Below, piece by piece: positions 19,902 through 29,788 of a DNA stretch of 64,000 bases (positions are counted from its first letter, which is position 1; each line of letters starts with the position of its first letter). The DNA lies in the NCBI RefSeq assembly GCF_030066895.1, contig NZ_JASJAV010000013.1, positions 40,704-104,703 on the forward strand. Direction: 5' to 3'. The stretch is from Breoghania sp. (GTDB lineage: Bacteria > Pseudomonadota > Alphaproteobacteria > Rhizobiales > Stappiaceae). The notes under the pieces are model-generated. The model saw nothing but the letters and a program-made list of their open reading frames with translations. It did no database searches and was not told the DNA's origin. The translations under genes and the position numbers were made by a program.

Positions 19902-20494
19902 TCAGTGGTCCAGATGCGCACCGATGATCCGGCCGAGTGCGAAGGCGCGCTGCTCCAGCAGAACCGGTTGCTCGCACAGGTATTTCTGCAACTTTTCGCG
20001 GTCTTCGTAGATCCGAAGGTCCCAGGCGAGTATCTGTTCCAAGCCTGCTCGCTTTTCGTCCGAAAGCGTATCCGACTTGAGTGCCACGCGGCTTTCGCGC
20101 ACCCGCGCCGTCAGCGCCGCCTGCTTGCGTGCAAAGTGCTTGATGCCAGCGATCAGCGAGGCACGGTCGGCATTGATGATCTGCAGCGTCCTGCCGAACA
20201 GGGCGGTCAGGCGTTCGTCGTGTTTGGTGTCGAGCCCGCGCGCGAATGCGTTGACACGCTTGCCCGCTGTTGCCAGCGGTATGCGCCGGGCGGCGATCTG
20301 GGTCCCCAGGCGTGCAACCTCGCCGTCATTGGCCCACATGTCCGGCGTGGGAACGGGGCCGGTCCATACCTGGGCGGCGGAAATTTCGGGAACGAGCCGC
20401 TGGATGCACGGCCAGTCCGCATCTCTCCGGCCAGCGCGGGGCCGGCCGGAGAGATGCTCGCGATCAACATGAGCGCAATCAGGGGATGACGCAC
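19902..20494 (-). pseudogene. Exported helical protein of the PQQ gene cluster, unknown function
   Basis: GTG start at 20492-20494 gives a signal peptide (RHPLIALMLIASISPAGPAL). After a frameshift near 20420 the mature protein runs DWPCIQRLVPEISAAQVWTG and continues as a long helical, charged domain (HDERLTALFGRTLQIINADR, LRIYEDREKLQKYLCEQPVL). About 197 codons. One lesion only. The neighbouring genes are 4 bases upstream and 3 bases downstream. The helical part could be a coiled-coil scaffold. No family name recognised; periplasmic by the leader. Confidence 0.6.
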
Positions 20495-20498
20495 CGGC

Positions 20499-20948
20499 TC
20501 ACTTGACGTTGATCGTGACGACGGTGCCCTTTTCGAGCAGACCGCGGGCATACATCTATTAGGTGCCGGGCCGGATCGGCACGAAGAAGATTTCGGCCTT
20601 GCTCTCCTCTTCGAATTCCAGCTCTTAGATGGAGTTCGCCTTGATCTCCATATCCCCGGCCTCAACCTTTCTCAGCTAGATGAAATCGAAGAATTCCGGC
20701 ACCACGAGCGCATATTCCTGGTAGCCCGACGCCTTGATCTTCAGCGAATAGGACTGCCCGGTGCGCAGGTTGTATTCCTTCGGCAAGACATTGAAGTCGA
20801 TCATGTCCGTGCCCAAGATCAGATCCTCCAGTTCCTCCGGCTGGGTGGCGAGATAACCGTCGGCGGCGGTAGGCGCGATGCCGGAAAGGCTGGCGTCGGC
20901 AAGCCCGAAGATGGCGGATTTCAGGCGGTTCGTCGTGGTTCGTGTCAT
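20499..20948 (-). pseudogene. Exported cupredoxin-like protein with four in-frame stops
   Basis: 150 codons in one frame. N-terminal leader (NRLKSAIFGLADASLSGIAP) then a beta-sandwich-like domain: QSYSLKIKASGYQEYALVVP, GDMEIKANSI, ELEFEEESKAEIFFVPIRPG, LLEKGTVVTINVK. The pattern recalls cupredoxins, but the copper ligands cannot be confirmed. Four stops fall within 41 codons and no frameshift occurs: TAG 20676-20678, TAA 20625-20627, and tandem TAA TAG at 20556-20561, at positions that probably carried Trp, Tyr, Tyr and Gln. Possible role: electron carrier or metal handling in quinoprotein oxidation (inference from location between exported proteins and a PQQ-associated beta-propeller). Confidence 0.65.
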
Positions 20949-21015
20949 GGTGTTCCCTCCCTTGAATTCAGTTCGATCGTTTGCGTGGTTGCTGTTTTCC
21001 CTCAATTTCTCCGCC

Positions 21016-21046
21016 GTCATCCCCCCGGCACAGTCCGGGCAATGAC
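21016..21046. repeat. Family A palindrome, short version
   Basis: gtcatccccccgg followed by ccgggcaatgac, a short inverted repeat between the cupredoxin-like gene and the beta-propeller gene, inside an otherwise compact operon. Confidence 0.75.
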
Positions 21047-21087
21047 GATGGAGGGGCGTGGGAGAAGAGCCGTTCCAATCCCATCCG

Positions 21088-22119
21088 TCACCGTTGCCGT
21101 TCCCACGGCTTGATCGCGACCCACCACGGGAAGCTTCTCACCGGAATGGAGACGAGCGTCTTCAGGTTTTCAACGTCGATGACGGAGACGTCGTTGGAGA
21201 CGCCGTTTGTGGCGTAGAGCTCGCTTTCATCCGGCGTGAAGGGGAGTTGCCAGATCCACTGGCCGACGAGCAGATAATCCTCCACCTCAAGGGTCTGCGC
21301 GTTGATGACCGCAACCCGGTTGGCAGGTCCCAGCGCCACGAAGGCCTTGGAACGGTCCTTGGTGATGCGGATGCCGACGGGCTGGATCGCTTCCGGCTGC
21401 AGACCGGGCACGGAGAAGGAGATCTTCTTCTTGATTTCCTTCGTCTCTGCATCGATCACTGCAACGGTGCCGCCGATCTCCGCGCTCACCCAGACCTCCG
21501 CTCTGTCATCGGTGTATTGCGCAAAGCGCGGGCGCTGATCGACCAGAACGTTGGCGGTGATCTCGAAACTGTCGGCGTCGATGAAATGTGCCATGTTGGT
21601 GGTTTCGGAGGTGTTGACGATGGTTCTGCCGTCCGGGCTGACCCCCATGCCTTCCGGCTCCACGCCCAGCTGCACCTCCGCCACGGCGTCGCCGGTCGCA
21701 AGGTCGATGGCGGTGACGAGATTGTCGTCCTTGTTGGCCGCATAAAGATGGCTGCCGTCCGGGGCGATGGTCATCAGTTCCGGATCGGGGCCGGAGGGCA
21801 GGGTGCCGGTCACCTCCAGGCTTTCCGTATCCAGTATCTCGATATGATCCTCGTCGGAGGCACAGATATAAAGCGTCTTGCCGTCGGGCGAGAGCGCGAT
21901 GTCGCGTGGGCGTTCGCCGACGGGAATGGTCGCCGTCACTTCCCGCGTCTTGGCGTCGATCACGGTGATCGAGTTGCCCTTCTCGTTGGAGACGAAGATC
22001 GTCTGTACCGCCACCGGCGCTGACGAGATGAAGGCTGCGGCCAGTGTTGCGGCGGCCAGTGTTGCCGCGACCGTCCGGGCGCTGACAAGGCGCTGCGTGC
22101 GTTTGACGAAATCGGACAT
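21088..22119 (-). CDS. PQQ-catabolism-associated YVTN beta-propeller protein
   Basis: Intact, 343 residues. A signal peptide (ARTVAATLAAATLAAAFISS, about residues 14-33) is followed by seven repeats of the 40-residue YVTN type: NSITVIDAKTREVTATIPVG, DHIEILDTESLEVTGTLPSG, NLVTAIDLATGDAVAEVQLG and further copies with SPDGKTLY-like loops. This matches the periplasmic beta-propellers encoded with PQQ-dependent alcohol dehydrogenases. Exact role unknown; propellers usually hold partner proteins together. ATG at 22117-22119; an open frame continues upstream only because a frameshifted neighbour happens to be in the same frame. Follows the binding-protein gene by 11 bases. Confidence 0.85.
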   Translation of the reverse strand: MSDFVKRTQRLVSARTVAATLAAATLAAAFISSAPVAVQTIFVSNEKGNSITVIDAKTREVTATIPVGERPRDIALSPDGKTLYICASDEDHIEILDTESLEVTGTLPSGPDPELMTIAPDGSHLYAANKDDNLVTAIDLATGDAVAEVQLGVEPEGMGVSPDGRTIVNTSETTNMAHFIDADSFEITANVLVDQRPRFAQYTDDRAEVWVSAEIGGTVAVIDAETKEIKKKISFSVPGLQPEAIQPVGIRITKDRSKAFVALGPANRVAVINAQTLEVEDYLLVGQWIWQLPFTPDESELYATNGVSNDVSVIDVENLKTLVSIPVRSFPWWVAIKPWERQR

Positions 22120-22130
22120 GCGTTTCCCCT

Positions 22131-23361
22131 CTATTGCAGGGCGCACGACGTCTCCGGCTTGTCGTAGCCGAGGCTGTCGAGCCTGTTTCGTTGATGCAGG
22201 AAGCCCGGTTGCGGCGAGACGGAAACCAGAATCCGCTTGTTGGTCAAAAGCATCAGCTGGCGCATCTGCTGGGTTCACGGCCGAAAGGACAGGCAGATGC
22301 ATTTGAACCCGCCGAGTGCGAAATCCTCCCCGCGCAAATAGGCCCGCACCTTGGCCGGATCGGCCGAGGAGATGCGAGTCACCGCCTCGCTGACGGCGCG
22401 CACCGCCAGCCACGTGCCGTAATCGCGCTCCTCCATCCAGCGTCCGGCCTCCTTCTCGAAACGGTGCTGGATCTGGGTCGAACCCCATTGTTCCTGAACC
22501 CGGTGCCAGGACATCGGCGTGAGCCCCTGCGTGGCCCGCAACCGGGCGCGGCGCATAGGTGTTGAAGGGCAGGTACTCGCTGAAGAGATCGTTGCGGTCC
22601 GCCACTACCAGCACGTCGTAATCGTCGCCAGCGGCTTGGGTCGCCATCGGCATCTGGGTCTGGACCTGGATGTGTCGGGAATCGGTGCGTCGCGCGATCG
22701 GGGAATAGGAGTAGGTCTCCTCTTCAACGATCTCCGCCCCGAATTTCCGGGCCGACTGGCGGATCGCCTCCGTATAATCCGCATCGTCCGGTCCCGATCC
22801 CTCCAGCAGGAAAATGTTGGGCCACCGCTTCCAGACGAGGAACTGCATCAACCCGTCCGCCTGCATAACGGTGGAGAGCGCGGTGTGGAAGACATTCGCA
22901 AAGCAGGTTTCGCGGCGAAGGTCTCGGTCCTCCACACACGCGTTGAAAATGAGCGTTTCATCCACACCCTCGGCCTGCGCGATCGACAGAAGGTCATCCC
23001 GTCTCAGATCGGCGACAAAGAAACGGCGGCCCGCCGTGCGCTCCTTCTCAAAGGCAGCCACCACGTCGCCGTCGGTCGGCACGATAACCTCGATCAGCGA
23101 ATAGGCATCACCCAGAAAGTCGCCCGTCGTCTGGTTGTCCTTCAGCGCCAGCCGCGCGCCCCACACGCCCGGTTCTTTCGCCACAGGGTCGACAAAGGAG
23201 AGAGACAGGCGCGGTTCTTCCGCTCGCGTGATGTAAACGATCGGAATATCGAGCTTCGATGCCGCTTGCGAACGTTCCGGCAGGAAGACGCTCAAAAGCG
23301 CCGCAACGGTGCAGAAACATGTCGCGGCGGCGCGCAATGCGGCCCGGATGGTGAGTGACAC
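22131..23361 (-). pseudogene. PQQ-system-associated ABC transporter substrate-binding protein
   Basis: First gene of the minus-strand operon 23361-18797. GTG at 23361 after a GGAAGGAA ribosome site; signal peptide about residues 1-34 (AATCFCTVAALLSVFLPERS). The mature part is of the branched-chain-amino-acid-binding type: IVYITRAEEPRLSLSFVDPV, DDLLSIAQAEGVDETLIFNA, NIFLLEGSGPDDADYTEAIR, and after a frameshift near 22550 TPMSWHRVQEQWGS and GEDFALGGFKCICLSFRP. TGA at 22275-22277 replaces Trp; the frame then continues to TAG at 22131 (LVSVSPQPGFLHQRNR). Periplasmic; its ABC partners may be the permease and ATPase at 27.9-29.5 kb. Ligand unknown. Confidence 0.82.
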
Positions 23362-23744
23362 GTTAATTCCTTCCGTGCCCGTCATCGATCTCGTTCGGTT
23401 TCTTGTCCGATCCCCGTTTTGCGTTTGTTTTCGCGGGGAAACTTGTCGTCTGGATCGAAATTCCGTAAGGGCATTTAACTATAATATTACAGATAGCCCC
23501 CCACCCCCCGACATAGGCCTTAAGTGCCATTGGGGGTTGTGTCGGCGGCATTCACGCGAGAGAGATCGGGGCAGACAAAATCGGTTGGGGGTTGTTGTCT
23601 GTTGCGGATGGTCCTGCCGGTCAAAATGCGTACTTTCGGACCATAGAAGCCAAGGGCCGGCATCTCGTACAAAACGGGGAACCAGGCTGGCATGCGTGCC
23701 GACCCGCCTTGATTCAAAACCGAATTCTGGGAAGGACGACTGCG
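23362..23744. other. Divergent promoter region between the PQQ operon and the formaldehyde dehydrogenase
   Basis: 383 bases separating two divergent operons of C1/alcohol oxidation. An AT-rich patch lies at 23463-23500 next to a C run (ccccccaccccccg). No gene recognised. A shared regulatory region for the response regulator is plausible but no operator repeat was identified. Confidence 0.5.
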
Positions 23745-24875
23745 ATGGAAGTACGTGCAGCCGTGGCCGTGGCGGCTGGCAAGCCGTTGGAAGTGACGAC
23801 CGTCAATCTGGAGGGGCCGAAGGTCGGCGAAGTGCTGGTCGAGATCAAGGCGACCGGCATTTGCCACACCGACGAATTCACCCTGTCGGGTGCGGATCCG
23901 GAGGGGCTTTTCCCCGCGATCCTGGGTCATGAGGGGGCCGGTGTGGTCGTGGAAGTCGGCCCGGGGGTTACCTCGGTGAAGCCCGGCGATCATGTCATCC
24001 CGCTCTACACGCCGGAATGCCGCCAGTGCTATTCCTGCACCAGCCAGAAGACCAATCTGTGCACCTCGATCCGTGCCACGCAGGGCCAGGGCCTGATGCC
24101 GGATGGATCCTCGCGTTTCTCCACGCTCGACGGTGATCCGATCCTTCACTACATGGGCACCTCGACCTTTGCCAACTACACTGTTCTGCCGGAAATCGCG
24201 GTCGCCAAGATTCGCGAGGACGCGCCCTTCGACAAGGTCTGCTACATCGGTTGCGGCGTGACCACCGGCATCGGTGCGGTGATCAACACGGCCAAGGTGG
24301 AAGTGGGAGCGACGGCTGTCGTCTTCGGTCTCGGCGGTATCGGCCTCAACGTTCTGCAGGGCCTGCGTCTTGCCGGCGCCAGCATGATCATCGGCGTCGA
24401 TCTGAACCTGGCCAAGAAGGAAATGGCCGATCGCTTCGGCATGACCCACTTCGTCAATCCGTCCGACGTGGAGGGCGATCTGGTGCCCTATCTGGTGAAC
24501 CTCACCAAGCGGCCGGGCGACACGATCGGCGGGGCGGATTACACGTTCGACTGCACGGGCAACGTCAAGGTGATGCGCGATGCGCTGGAATGCGTGCACC
24601 GCGGCTGGGGCCAGTCCATCGTCATCGGCGTGGCGCCTGCCGGTGCGGAGATCTCCACCCGTCCGTTCCAACTTGTCACGGGCCGCGTCTGGAAGGGCAC
24701 AGCCTTCGGCGGCGCGCGCGGGCGCACCGACGTGCCCAAGATCGTCGACTGGTACATGGACGGGCAGATCGAGATCGATTCGATGATCACCCACACCATG
24801 CCGCTGGAAGACATCAACAAGGGCTTCGACCTGATGCACCGGGGCGAATCCATCCGTTCGGTGGTGCTCTACTAG
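23745..24875 (+). CDS. frmA: S-(hydroxymethyl)glutathione dehydrogenase (class III alcohol dehydrogenase)
   Basis: Intact, 376 residues, the usual class III length. Oxidises the glutathione adduct of formaldehyde with NAD to S-formylglutathione in the cytoplasm. Catalytic zinc ligands: Cys in ATGICHTDE, His in ILGHEGAG and a later Cys in YIGCGVTTG; structural zinc Cys cluster ECRQCYSC plus NLC. The nucleotide-binding glycine motif is [13 protein letters not shown], and [13 protein letters not shown] is typical of class III. Ends with TAG, which shows TAG is a real stop in this genome. Followed by fghA after a repeat. Physiologically it takes the formaldehyde made by XoxF at 34.5 kb. Confidence 0.96.
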   Translation: MEVRAAVAVAAGKPLEVTTVNLEGPKVGEVLVEIKATGICHTDEFTLSGADPEGLFPAILGHEGAGVVVEVGPGVTSVKPGDHVIPLYTPECRQCYSCTSQKTNLCTSIRATQGQGLMPDGSSRFSTLDGDPILHYMGTSTFANYTVLPEIAVAKIREDAPFDKVCYIGCGVTTGIGAVINTAKVEVGATAVVFGLGGIGLNVLQGLRLAGASMIIGVDLNLAKKEMADRFGMTHFVNPSDVEGDLVPYLVNLTKRPGDTIGGADYTFDCTGNVKVMRDALECVHRGWGQSIVIGVAPAGAEISTRPFQLVTGRVWKGTAFGGARGRTDVPKIVDWYMDGQIEIDSMITHTMPLEDINKGFDLMHRGESIRSVVLY

Positions 24876-24909
24876 GGCGTTAGCGTTCGGACCTGCCGCA
24901 CGGAAACAT

Positions 24910-25011
24910 GTCATCCCCGCGAAGGCGGGGATCCAGTAACCACCGTTCTGCGTTTTGGGGCAGAAATCCGGGGTCTCTGGAATGCTGGATTCCCGCCTGC
25001 GCGGGAATGAC
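24910..25011. repeat. Family A repeat, paired
   Basis: Left arm gtcatccccgcgaaggcggggatccag and right arm ctggattcccgcctgcgcgggaatgac, each itself a small palindrome, facing each other across about 50 bases between frmA and fghA. Confidence 0.85.
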
Positions 25012-25107
25012 ATTCGGTCTGTGGCGCTGTCACGAATTCAAGCGAAGGTCGGGACGTCCGCGTGGGCGTCCCGACCTTCATTGAGAAAGACAATCCGGAG
25101 TACCTTC

Positions 25108-25947
25108 ATGTCCGTCTTTGAGGAGCTGTCGAAAACCACCTGTTTCGGCGGCAGTCAGCTCACCCTTTCCCATGACAGCAAGGCCACTGGCACGCCGATG
25201 AAGCTGTCGGTCTTCGTGCCGCCCGCGGCGGCCGATGCGCCCGTGCCGTGCGTCTTCTGGCTGTCGGGGTTGACCTGCACGGAGGAGAACTTCACCGTGA
25301 AGGCGGGCGCGCAGCGCATGGCCTCCGAACTGGGGCTGATCGTCGTTGCCCCCGACACCAGCCCGCGCGGCGAGGGCGTGGCCGATGACGAGGGCTACGA
25401 TCTCGGCCAGGGGGCAGGCTTCTACGTGGATGCGACCGAAGCCCCCTGGACCCCGCATTTCAAGATGTATTCCTATGTCACCGAGGAACTGCCCGCCCTG
25501 ATCCGCGAAGCCTTCCCGGTGCGCCCCGGGGGCCTGGGCGTGATGGGCCATTCCATGGGCGGACACGGCGCGCTGACGGTTGCCCTGCGCAATTCGGAGC
25601 TGTTCAAGTCAGTCTCCGCCTTCTCGCCCATCGTCGCCCCCACCCAGGCGCCCTGGGGCCGGAAGGCGCTTGCCGCCTATCTCGGCGACGATCAGACCAA
25701 ATGGGCGGCGCACGATGCCTGCGAGCTGGTGTGTTCCCGTGGATTCCCGACGCAGATCCTTGTCGATCAGGGCGATGCGGACGGCTTTCTGGAAGAGCAG
25801 CTCCAGACCTGGCGTCTGGTGGACGCGTGCAAGGAGGTAGGCCAGTCTGCCAAGATCCGCATGCAACCTGGCTACGACCACTCGTATTTCTTCATAGCGA
25901 CGTTCATCGACGATCACCTGAGGCATCATGCGAGGATTTTGGGGTAG
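25108..25947 (+). CDS. fghA: S-formylglutathione hydrolase
   Basis: Intact, 279 residues, the family length. Serine hydrolase that releases formate and glutathione from S-formylglutathione, completing the glutathione-dependent formaldehyde pathway begun by frmA. Nucleophile in VMGHSMGGHGA (about residue 149), acid in VDQGDADGFL, His in GYDHSYFF; the oxyanion segment is WLSGLTCTEENF. ATG 25108 gives MSVFEELSKTTCFGG; the open frame extends upstream without meaning. Same strand as frmA with a family A repeat between, which may stabilise or attenuate the transcript. Confidence 0.95.
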   Translation: MSVFEELSKTTCFGGSQLTLSHDSKATGTPMKLSVFVPPAAADAPVPCVFWLSGLTCTEENFTVKAGAQRMASELGLIVVAPDTSPRGEGVADDEGYDLGQGAGFYVDATEAPWTPHFKMYSYVTEELPALIREAFPVRPGGLGVMGHSMGGHGALTVALRNSELFKSVSAFSPIVAPTQAPWGRKALAAYLGDDQTKWAAHDACELVCSRGFPTQILVDQGDADGFLEEQLQTWRLVDACKEVGQSAKIRMQPGYDHSYFFIATFIDDHLRHHARILG

Positions 25948-25955
25948 GGGTCCGA

Positions 25956-26837
25956 TCAGCCGAAATGGTGCGCTTCCATATCCGCGATGAGGCCGATTTC
26001 CTTCGGTTTCCAGCCCAGTGTGGCCTTCGTCCGCTCGCTCGTGGCGCGAATGTCGAGCATCGCGAAATGCGAGAACTAGCCGAAATGCGCTTCCGCCTCC
26101 TCCGGTGGAAGTGAGGTGATCGGCAACTTGAGGCCCCTGCCGATTGTCTCGGTGATGGTGCACATGGTAATTCCGGTATCGCCTACCGGATGGTAGCGCC
26201 CAAGCTCGCCGCGTTCGACGGCGAACCTGAAGGCCCGCGCGGCATCGCGGCGGTGCACGGCCGGCCAGAGGTTCTCTCCCTCGCCGCCATAAGCCGCCAT
26301 TCCCTTGTCGCGGGCTATGCCGATCAGGATCGCCACGAAGCCGTGGTCGCCAGCATCTTGCACCGACGGCGGCAACCGCATGACGGAGATGCTGGCGCCC
26401 TTTTCCATCAGCGCCTCGCAGGCCTGTTCGGATGCCGCGCGCGGTTCGGCCGTGTCGCCGCGCGGGGCTGGTGTTTCCTCGCTGATCGGTACGCCTCCCG
26501 GCAGCACGCCGAGGCCCGACGTTACCACCATCGGCCTTCCTTCAAGTGCCTCGCCCATGGCGGAGATCGCCCTTCGGTCATTCTCGCAGTTTTGTACGAA
26601 TTTCGAAAAATCGTGGTTGAAGGCCGTGTGGATCACCGCATCGACCTGGGCCATCCCTGCGCGCAGGCTGTTGATGTCCTCCAGGTCGCCCATGTGCACC
26701 TTGGCTCCTGCCCTGGAAAGGCTGTCCGCCTTGGCAGCGTTGCGAGCCATGCTCGTTACCTGATGCCCCGCCGCGATCAACTCGCGCACCGTTGCCGAGC
26801 CGACGAAGCCTGTCGCGCCTGTCACGAATACATGCAT
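25956..26837 (-). pseudogene. NAD(P)-dependent epimerase/dehydratase family protein, one nonsense codon
   Basis: Extended short-chain dehydrogenase fold: FVTGATGFVGSATVRELIAA at the N-terminus for nucleotide binding, then VDAVIHTAFNHDF and LPPSVQDAGDHGFVAIL. The classic YxxxK is not clear, so it may be an atypical reductase or NmrA-like redox sensor. TAG at 26076-26078 replaces a likely Trp in HFG-stop-FSHFAMLD; the remaining 40 codons continue in frame to TGA at 25956. Divergent from the AraC regulator starting 141 bases away, which probably controls it; this head-to-head pairing of AraC and SDR genes is common. Confidence 0.8.
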
Positions 26838-26978
26838 GACGTCTTACCCTCTTACTGAAGCCGGTGGTTCCCTGTTGGGGATCCGTCTGATGCTGTGATA
26901 AGACTGCGCCACAAGACGATATATGCGTCAGCGTCCGTGTTTCCTTTGTGATCGTCCAAAAACGAGACTGGAATTGTC

Positions 26979-27924
26979 ATGGATCCACTGTCGGATGTCC
27001 TCTCGCTGCTGCGCTCGCGCAGTGTTCTTTCCGCCGGCATGGAGGCGGGAGCGGACTGGGCGGTACAATTCCCGCCCCAGGGGCTGGCAATAAAGACCGG
27101 TGCCATCGTTGCCGGAGCCTGTTGGCTGGCGGTCGCGGGGGAGAGAACCTATCCGCCTCGCGCAGGACAACTTCTTCCTGTTGCCGCATGGCCCCGCCTT
27201 CCACATAGCTTCAGACCTGTCGCTGCCGGCGCGCGAGGCCGAGGACGTCTTCTCTGCCGCTCGCCTCGGTGGCGTTGTTCGGATCAGCGAAGGGGGAACC
27301 TTCGTCTGCCATTCCAACCGTTTCGTGATGGAAGGCCCTCATGCCGCGCTCTTGACCTCGTCACTTCCCGCTGTCGCCCTGATCAGGGCGGCAGAAGGCG
27401 GCGCGTCTCTCGGCTGGTTGGTCACGCGCATGATGACGGAGCTGCGCCAAGAGCGCGCGGGCTCCATGCTCGTCATAAAGCATCTGGCGCATATGATGCT
27501 CGTGGAGGCCCTGCGCTTGCAGGCGGCAAAAGGCCCGGCAAGTGGCGCCGGCTGGCTTTACGTGCTCGCCGACCGGTCGCTCGGAGCCTCGCTGGCCGCA
27601 ATGTACGCCGATCCGGCACGCCGCTGGACCATTGCGGCTCTCGCCACCGAGGCCGGCATGTCGCGATCCGCATTTGCCGAGCGCTTCTGCTCCCGCGTCG
27701 ATCTGGCCCCCATGGCCTATCTCACCCGTTGGCGCATGTCGCTGGCGAGCGATCGTCTCACGAATACGGACGAGCCGATCTCCTCCATCGCCGTCGATCT
27801 CGGCTATGAATCCGAAAGTGCCTTCTCGACGGCCTTCAAGCGTGAGACTGGATGTTCACTGCGCCAATGGGCCCGACAGAATAGCCAGGGAAACCTCACA
27901 GATGGACGCGAAGCGGCAGAGTAG
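26979..27924 (+). pseudogene. AraC-family regulator (cupin-type N-terminus), one frameshift
   Basis: N-terminal cupin-like sensor half (MDPLSDVLSLLRSRSVLSAG, then DNFFLLPHGPAFHIASDLSL) and C-terminal double helix-turn-helix (WTIAALATEAGMSRSAFAER, ISSIAVDLGYESESAFSTAF). A single frameshift near 27140 in a run of five G separates the first 55 residues from the rest. Diverges from the SDR gene at 26837, its likely target. Members of this cupin_6 AraC group often respond to aldehydes or other small stress molecules; no ligand can be inferred here. Confidence 0.85.
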
Positions 27925-27954
27925 GGGGCTCATTTCCGGTTCCGCGGGCGATAG

Positions 27955-28759
27955 TCAAGCAGCCCGCCCCGCCGTAGGTCCGCCGCGTCCCGGCGTATAG
28001 CCCATCACAGAAGCCGCACCGAACACGATCAATGTTCCCGCCACCACAGCCAGCGCTTGCCAGTTCATCTGTCCGTACATGGCGAACCGGATGGCCTCCA
28101 CGATGTAGGTGAACGGGTTCCATTGGCAGGCGTGATAGAGCCAGGGGCTCGATTCCTTCACCCGCCACAGCGGGTAGAGCGCGGAGGAGATGAAGAATAT
28201 CGGGAAGATCACGAAATTCATGATGCCTGCGAAGTTCTCAAGCTGTCGGATCCAGGATGAGAGAAACATGCCGATGGCCGAGAGCGTCAGCCCTGTCACC
28301 ACCAGAACGGGCAGCATGGCCGCAAGCCCTTCCAAAGGCAGGTCGGTGCGGAGCGCCAGGGCGATCGCGGCGAAGGCGTAGATCTGGATGATGGAAACGC
28401 ACGTTGCCGCCATCATCCGCAAGGCCAGCACGAACCAGTGCGGCAGCGGGCTCGACAACAGCACGCGCATTGATCCCATTTCCCGGTCATAGACCATGGA
28501 GAGCGAGGACTGTATGCCGTTGAAAAGCTGGATCATGCCGATCAGCCCCGGCACCACATAGACGTCATAGGTGATGTAGGTTCTGATAGGGCGGGATGAT
28601 CGAAAGCTCCAGCGTGGCGCGAAACCCGGCCGCGAAGACGACAAGCCAGATCAGCAGGCGCATGAGAGCGGCGAAGAAGCGTTCCTTCTGCTGCACGAAG
28701 CGCAAGGCCTCGCGCAGCACGATTGCCGAAAAGGCGCGGGTCGCATGGGCGGGGCTCAC
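27955..28759 (-). pseudogene. ABC-2 type permease of the PQQ-associated transporter (PedC-like)
   Basis: About 267 residues with six membrane segments, for example LLIWLVVFAAGF, LIGMIQLFNGIQSSLSMVYD, GLAAMLPVLVVTGLTLSAIG and FVIFPIFFISSALYPLWRV. GTG start at 28757-28759 overlaps the ATPase stop (ctGTGA). One frameshift near 28590 (an extra C after IIPPY). Known: ABC-2 exporters encoded with PQQ alcohol dehydrogenases are a recognised subfamily with no proven substrate. It is the last gene of the long xoxF operon. Confidence 0.85.
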
Positions 28760-29515
28760 AGGCGTTCCTCCACGCGTGCGGAGGTCAGCCGGGTAAAGGC
28801 GTCGTCGAGATTGGCGGCTTCCGCCTCGCGCAACCACTTCTTCCATCTCGCCGCGCGCCACCATGCGGCCCTTTTCCAGCACGATCAGATCATCGCGCGA
28901 GCGAACCTCGTCCACCAGATGCGTGGCCCACAGCACCGCGACGCCTTCCTCGCGCGCCAGTCGGTGCATTTCCTCCACCAGCCAGCGGCGGGTGGAGATG
29001 TCGAGGCCGGTGCTCGGCTTGCCCAGCAGCAACAGGCGCGATCGGTCGATGAGCGCACGCGCCACTTCCACCCGGCGCCGTTGTCCGCCGGAAAGGGTGC
29101 GTACCTTCTGGCGGCGCTAATCGGCGAGATCGACCTGGGAGAGCAGCGTGTCGATCCTCTCCCGCGCCTCAAGTCTCGACAAGCCTCGAAGCGCCGCGAA
29201 GTACTTCAGATTGCGCTCGACGGTGAGATCGAGATCGAGCGTCTGTGCCTGAAACACGATGCCGAGATCGGAAAGAGCGCACGTGCGCTCGCGTCTGAGA
29301 TCATGCCCGGCGATGCGGATGCTCCCCTGCCGGGCGTTGAACAGGCCGGTGATGAGAGAGAACAGCGTCGTCTTGCCCACACCATTGGGGCCGAGCAGGG
29401 CGGTCACCCGGGCGGGCGCCAGCGCGAAGCTGACATGATCGAGCGCGCGCCTGTCGCCATAGGCATAGCTTACGTTCTCGATCGCGAGCGGTGCGTGCTG
29501 CGCGAAATCATCCAT
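28756..29515 (-). pseudogene. ABC transporter ATPase of the PQQ-associated system (PedB-like), Walker B lost
   Basis: Walker A LGPNGVGKTTLFSL, Q-loop VFQAQTLDLDLT, signature LSGGQRRRVEVARAL, switch His in WATHLVDEV. At Walker B the family LLLLDEPSTGLD reads LLLLGKPSTGLD: both the Mg-binding Asp and the catalytic Glu are replaced (Gly, Lys). TAG at 29117-29119 just before the signature region and a frameshift near 28830 add to this. Start ATG at 29513-29515 after a GGGGAGGAGG ribosome site. Pairs with the overlapping permease. Could not hydrolyse ATP even if the stop were read through. Confidence 0.88.
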
Positions 29516-29620
29516 ACGCCTCCTCCCCAGGCACATGTTTTCTCCAGTGTGCCGGAGACGGTGCGCGTTGGCTATGGGGCGGATGGGGAGGGGGACTAGG
29601 TGCGTGTTCGGTGCGTGGGG

Positions 29621-29748
29621 CCCATCCTTCGAGACATGCTCTGGCGAGTGTTCCTCAGGATGACGTTTTGTTTATGTATATTTTTAACGTCATAACAAAA
29701 CGATAACGTCATCCTGAGGAAGCTCTAAGGGCCGTCTCGAAGGATGGA
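29621..29748. repeat. Family B inverted repeat, complete
   Basis: cccatccttcgagac and cctcaggatgacgtttt on the left, mirrored by aacgtcatcctgagga and gccgtctcgaaggatgg on the right, around an AT-rich centre. Interrupts the xoxF operon between the DUF3280 gene and the ABC ATPase gene. Confidence 0.85.
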
Positions 29749-29788
29749 CCACAGACAAACACAATTGTCCTCCACCCAACCCGGCATC

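Noticed and set aside
21088..23385. A single 765-residue protein joining the binding protein and beta-propeller
   Set aside because: The continuous frame arises because a frameshift near 22550 leaves the binding-protein frame reading nonsense (Arg/Gly-rich) into the propeller frame; real binding-protein sequence continues in another frame to TAG at 22131.
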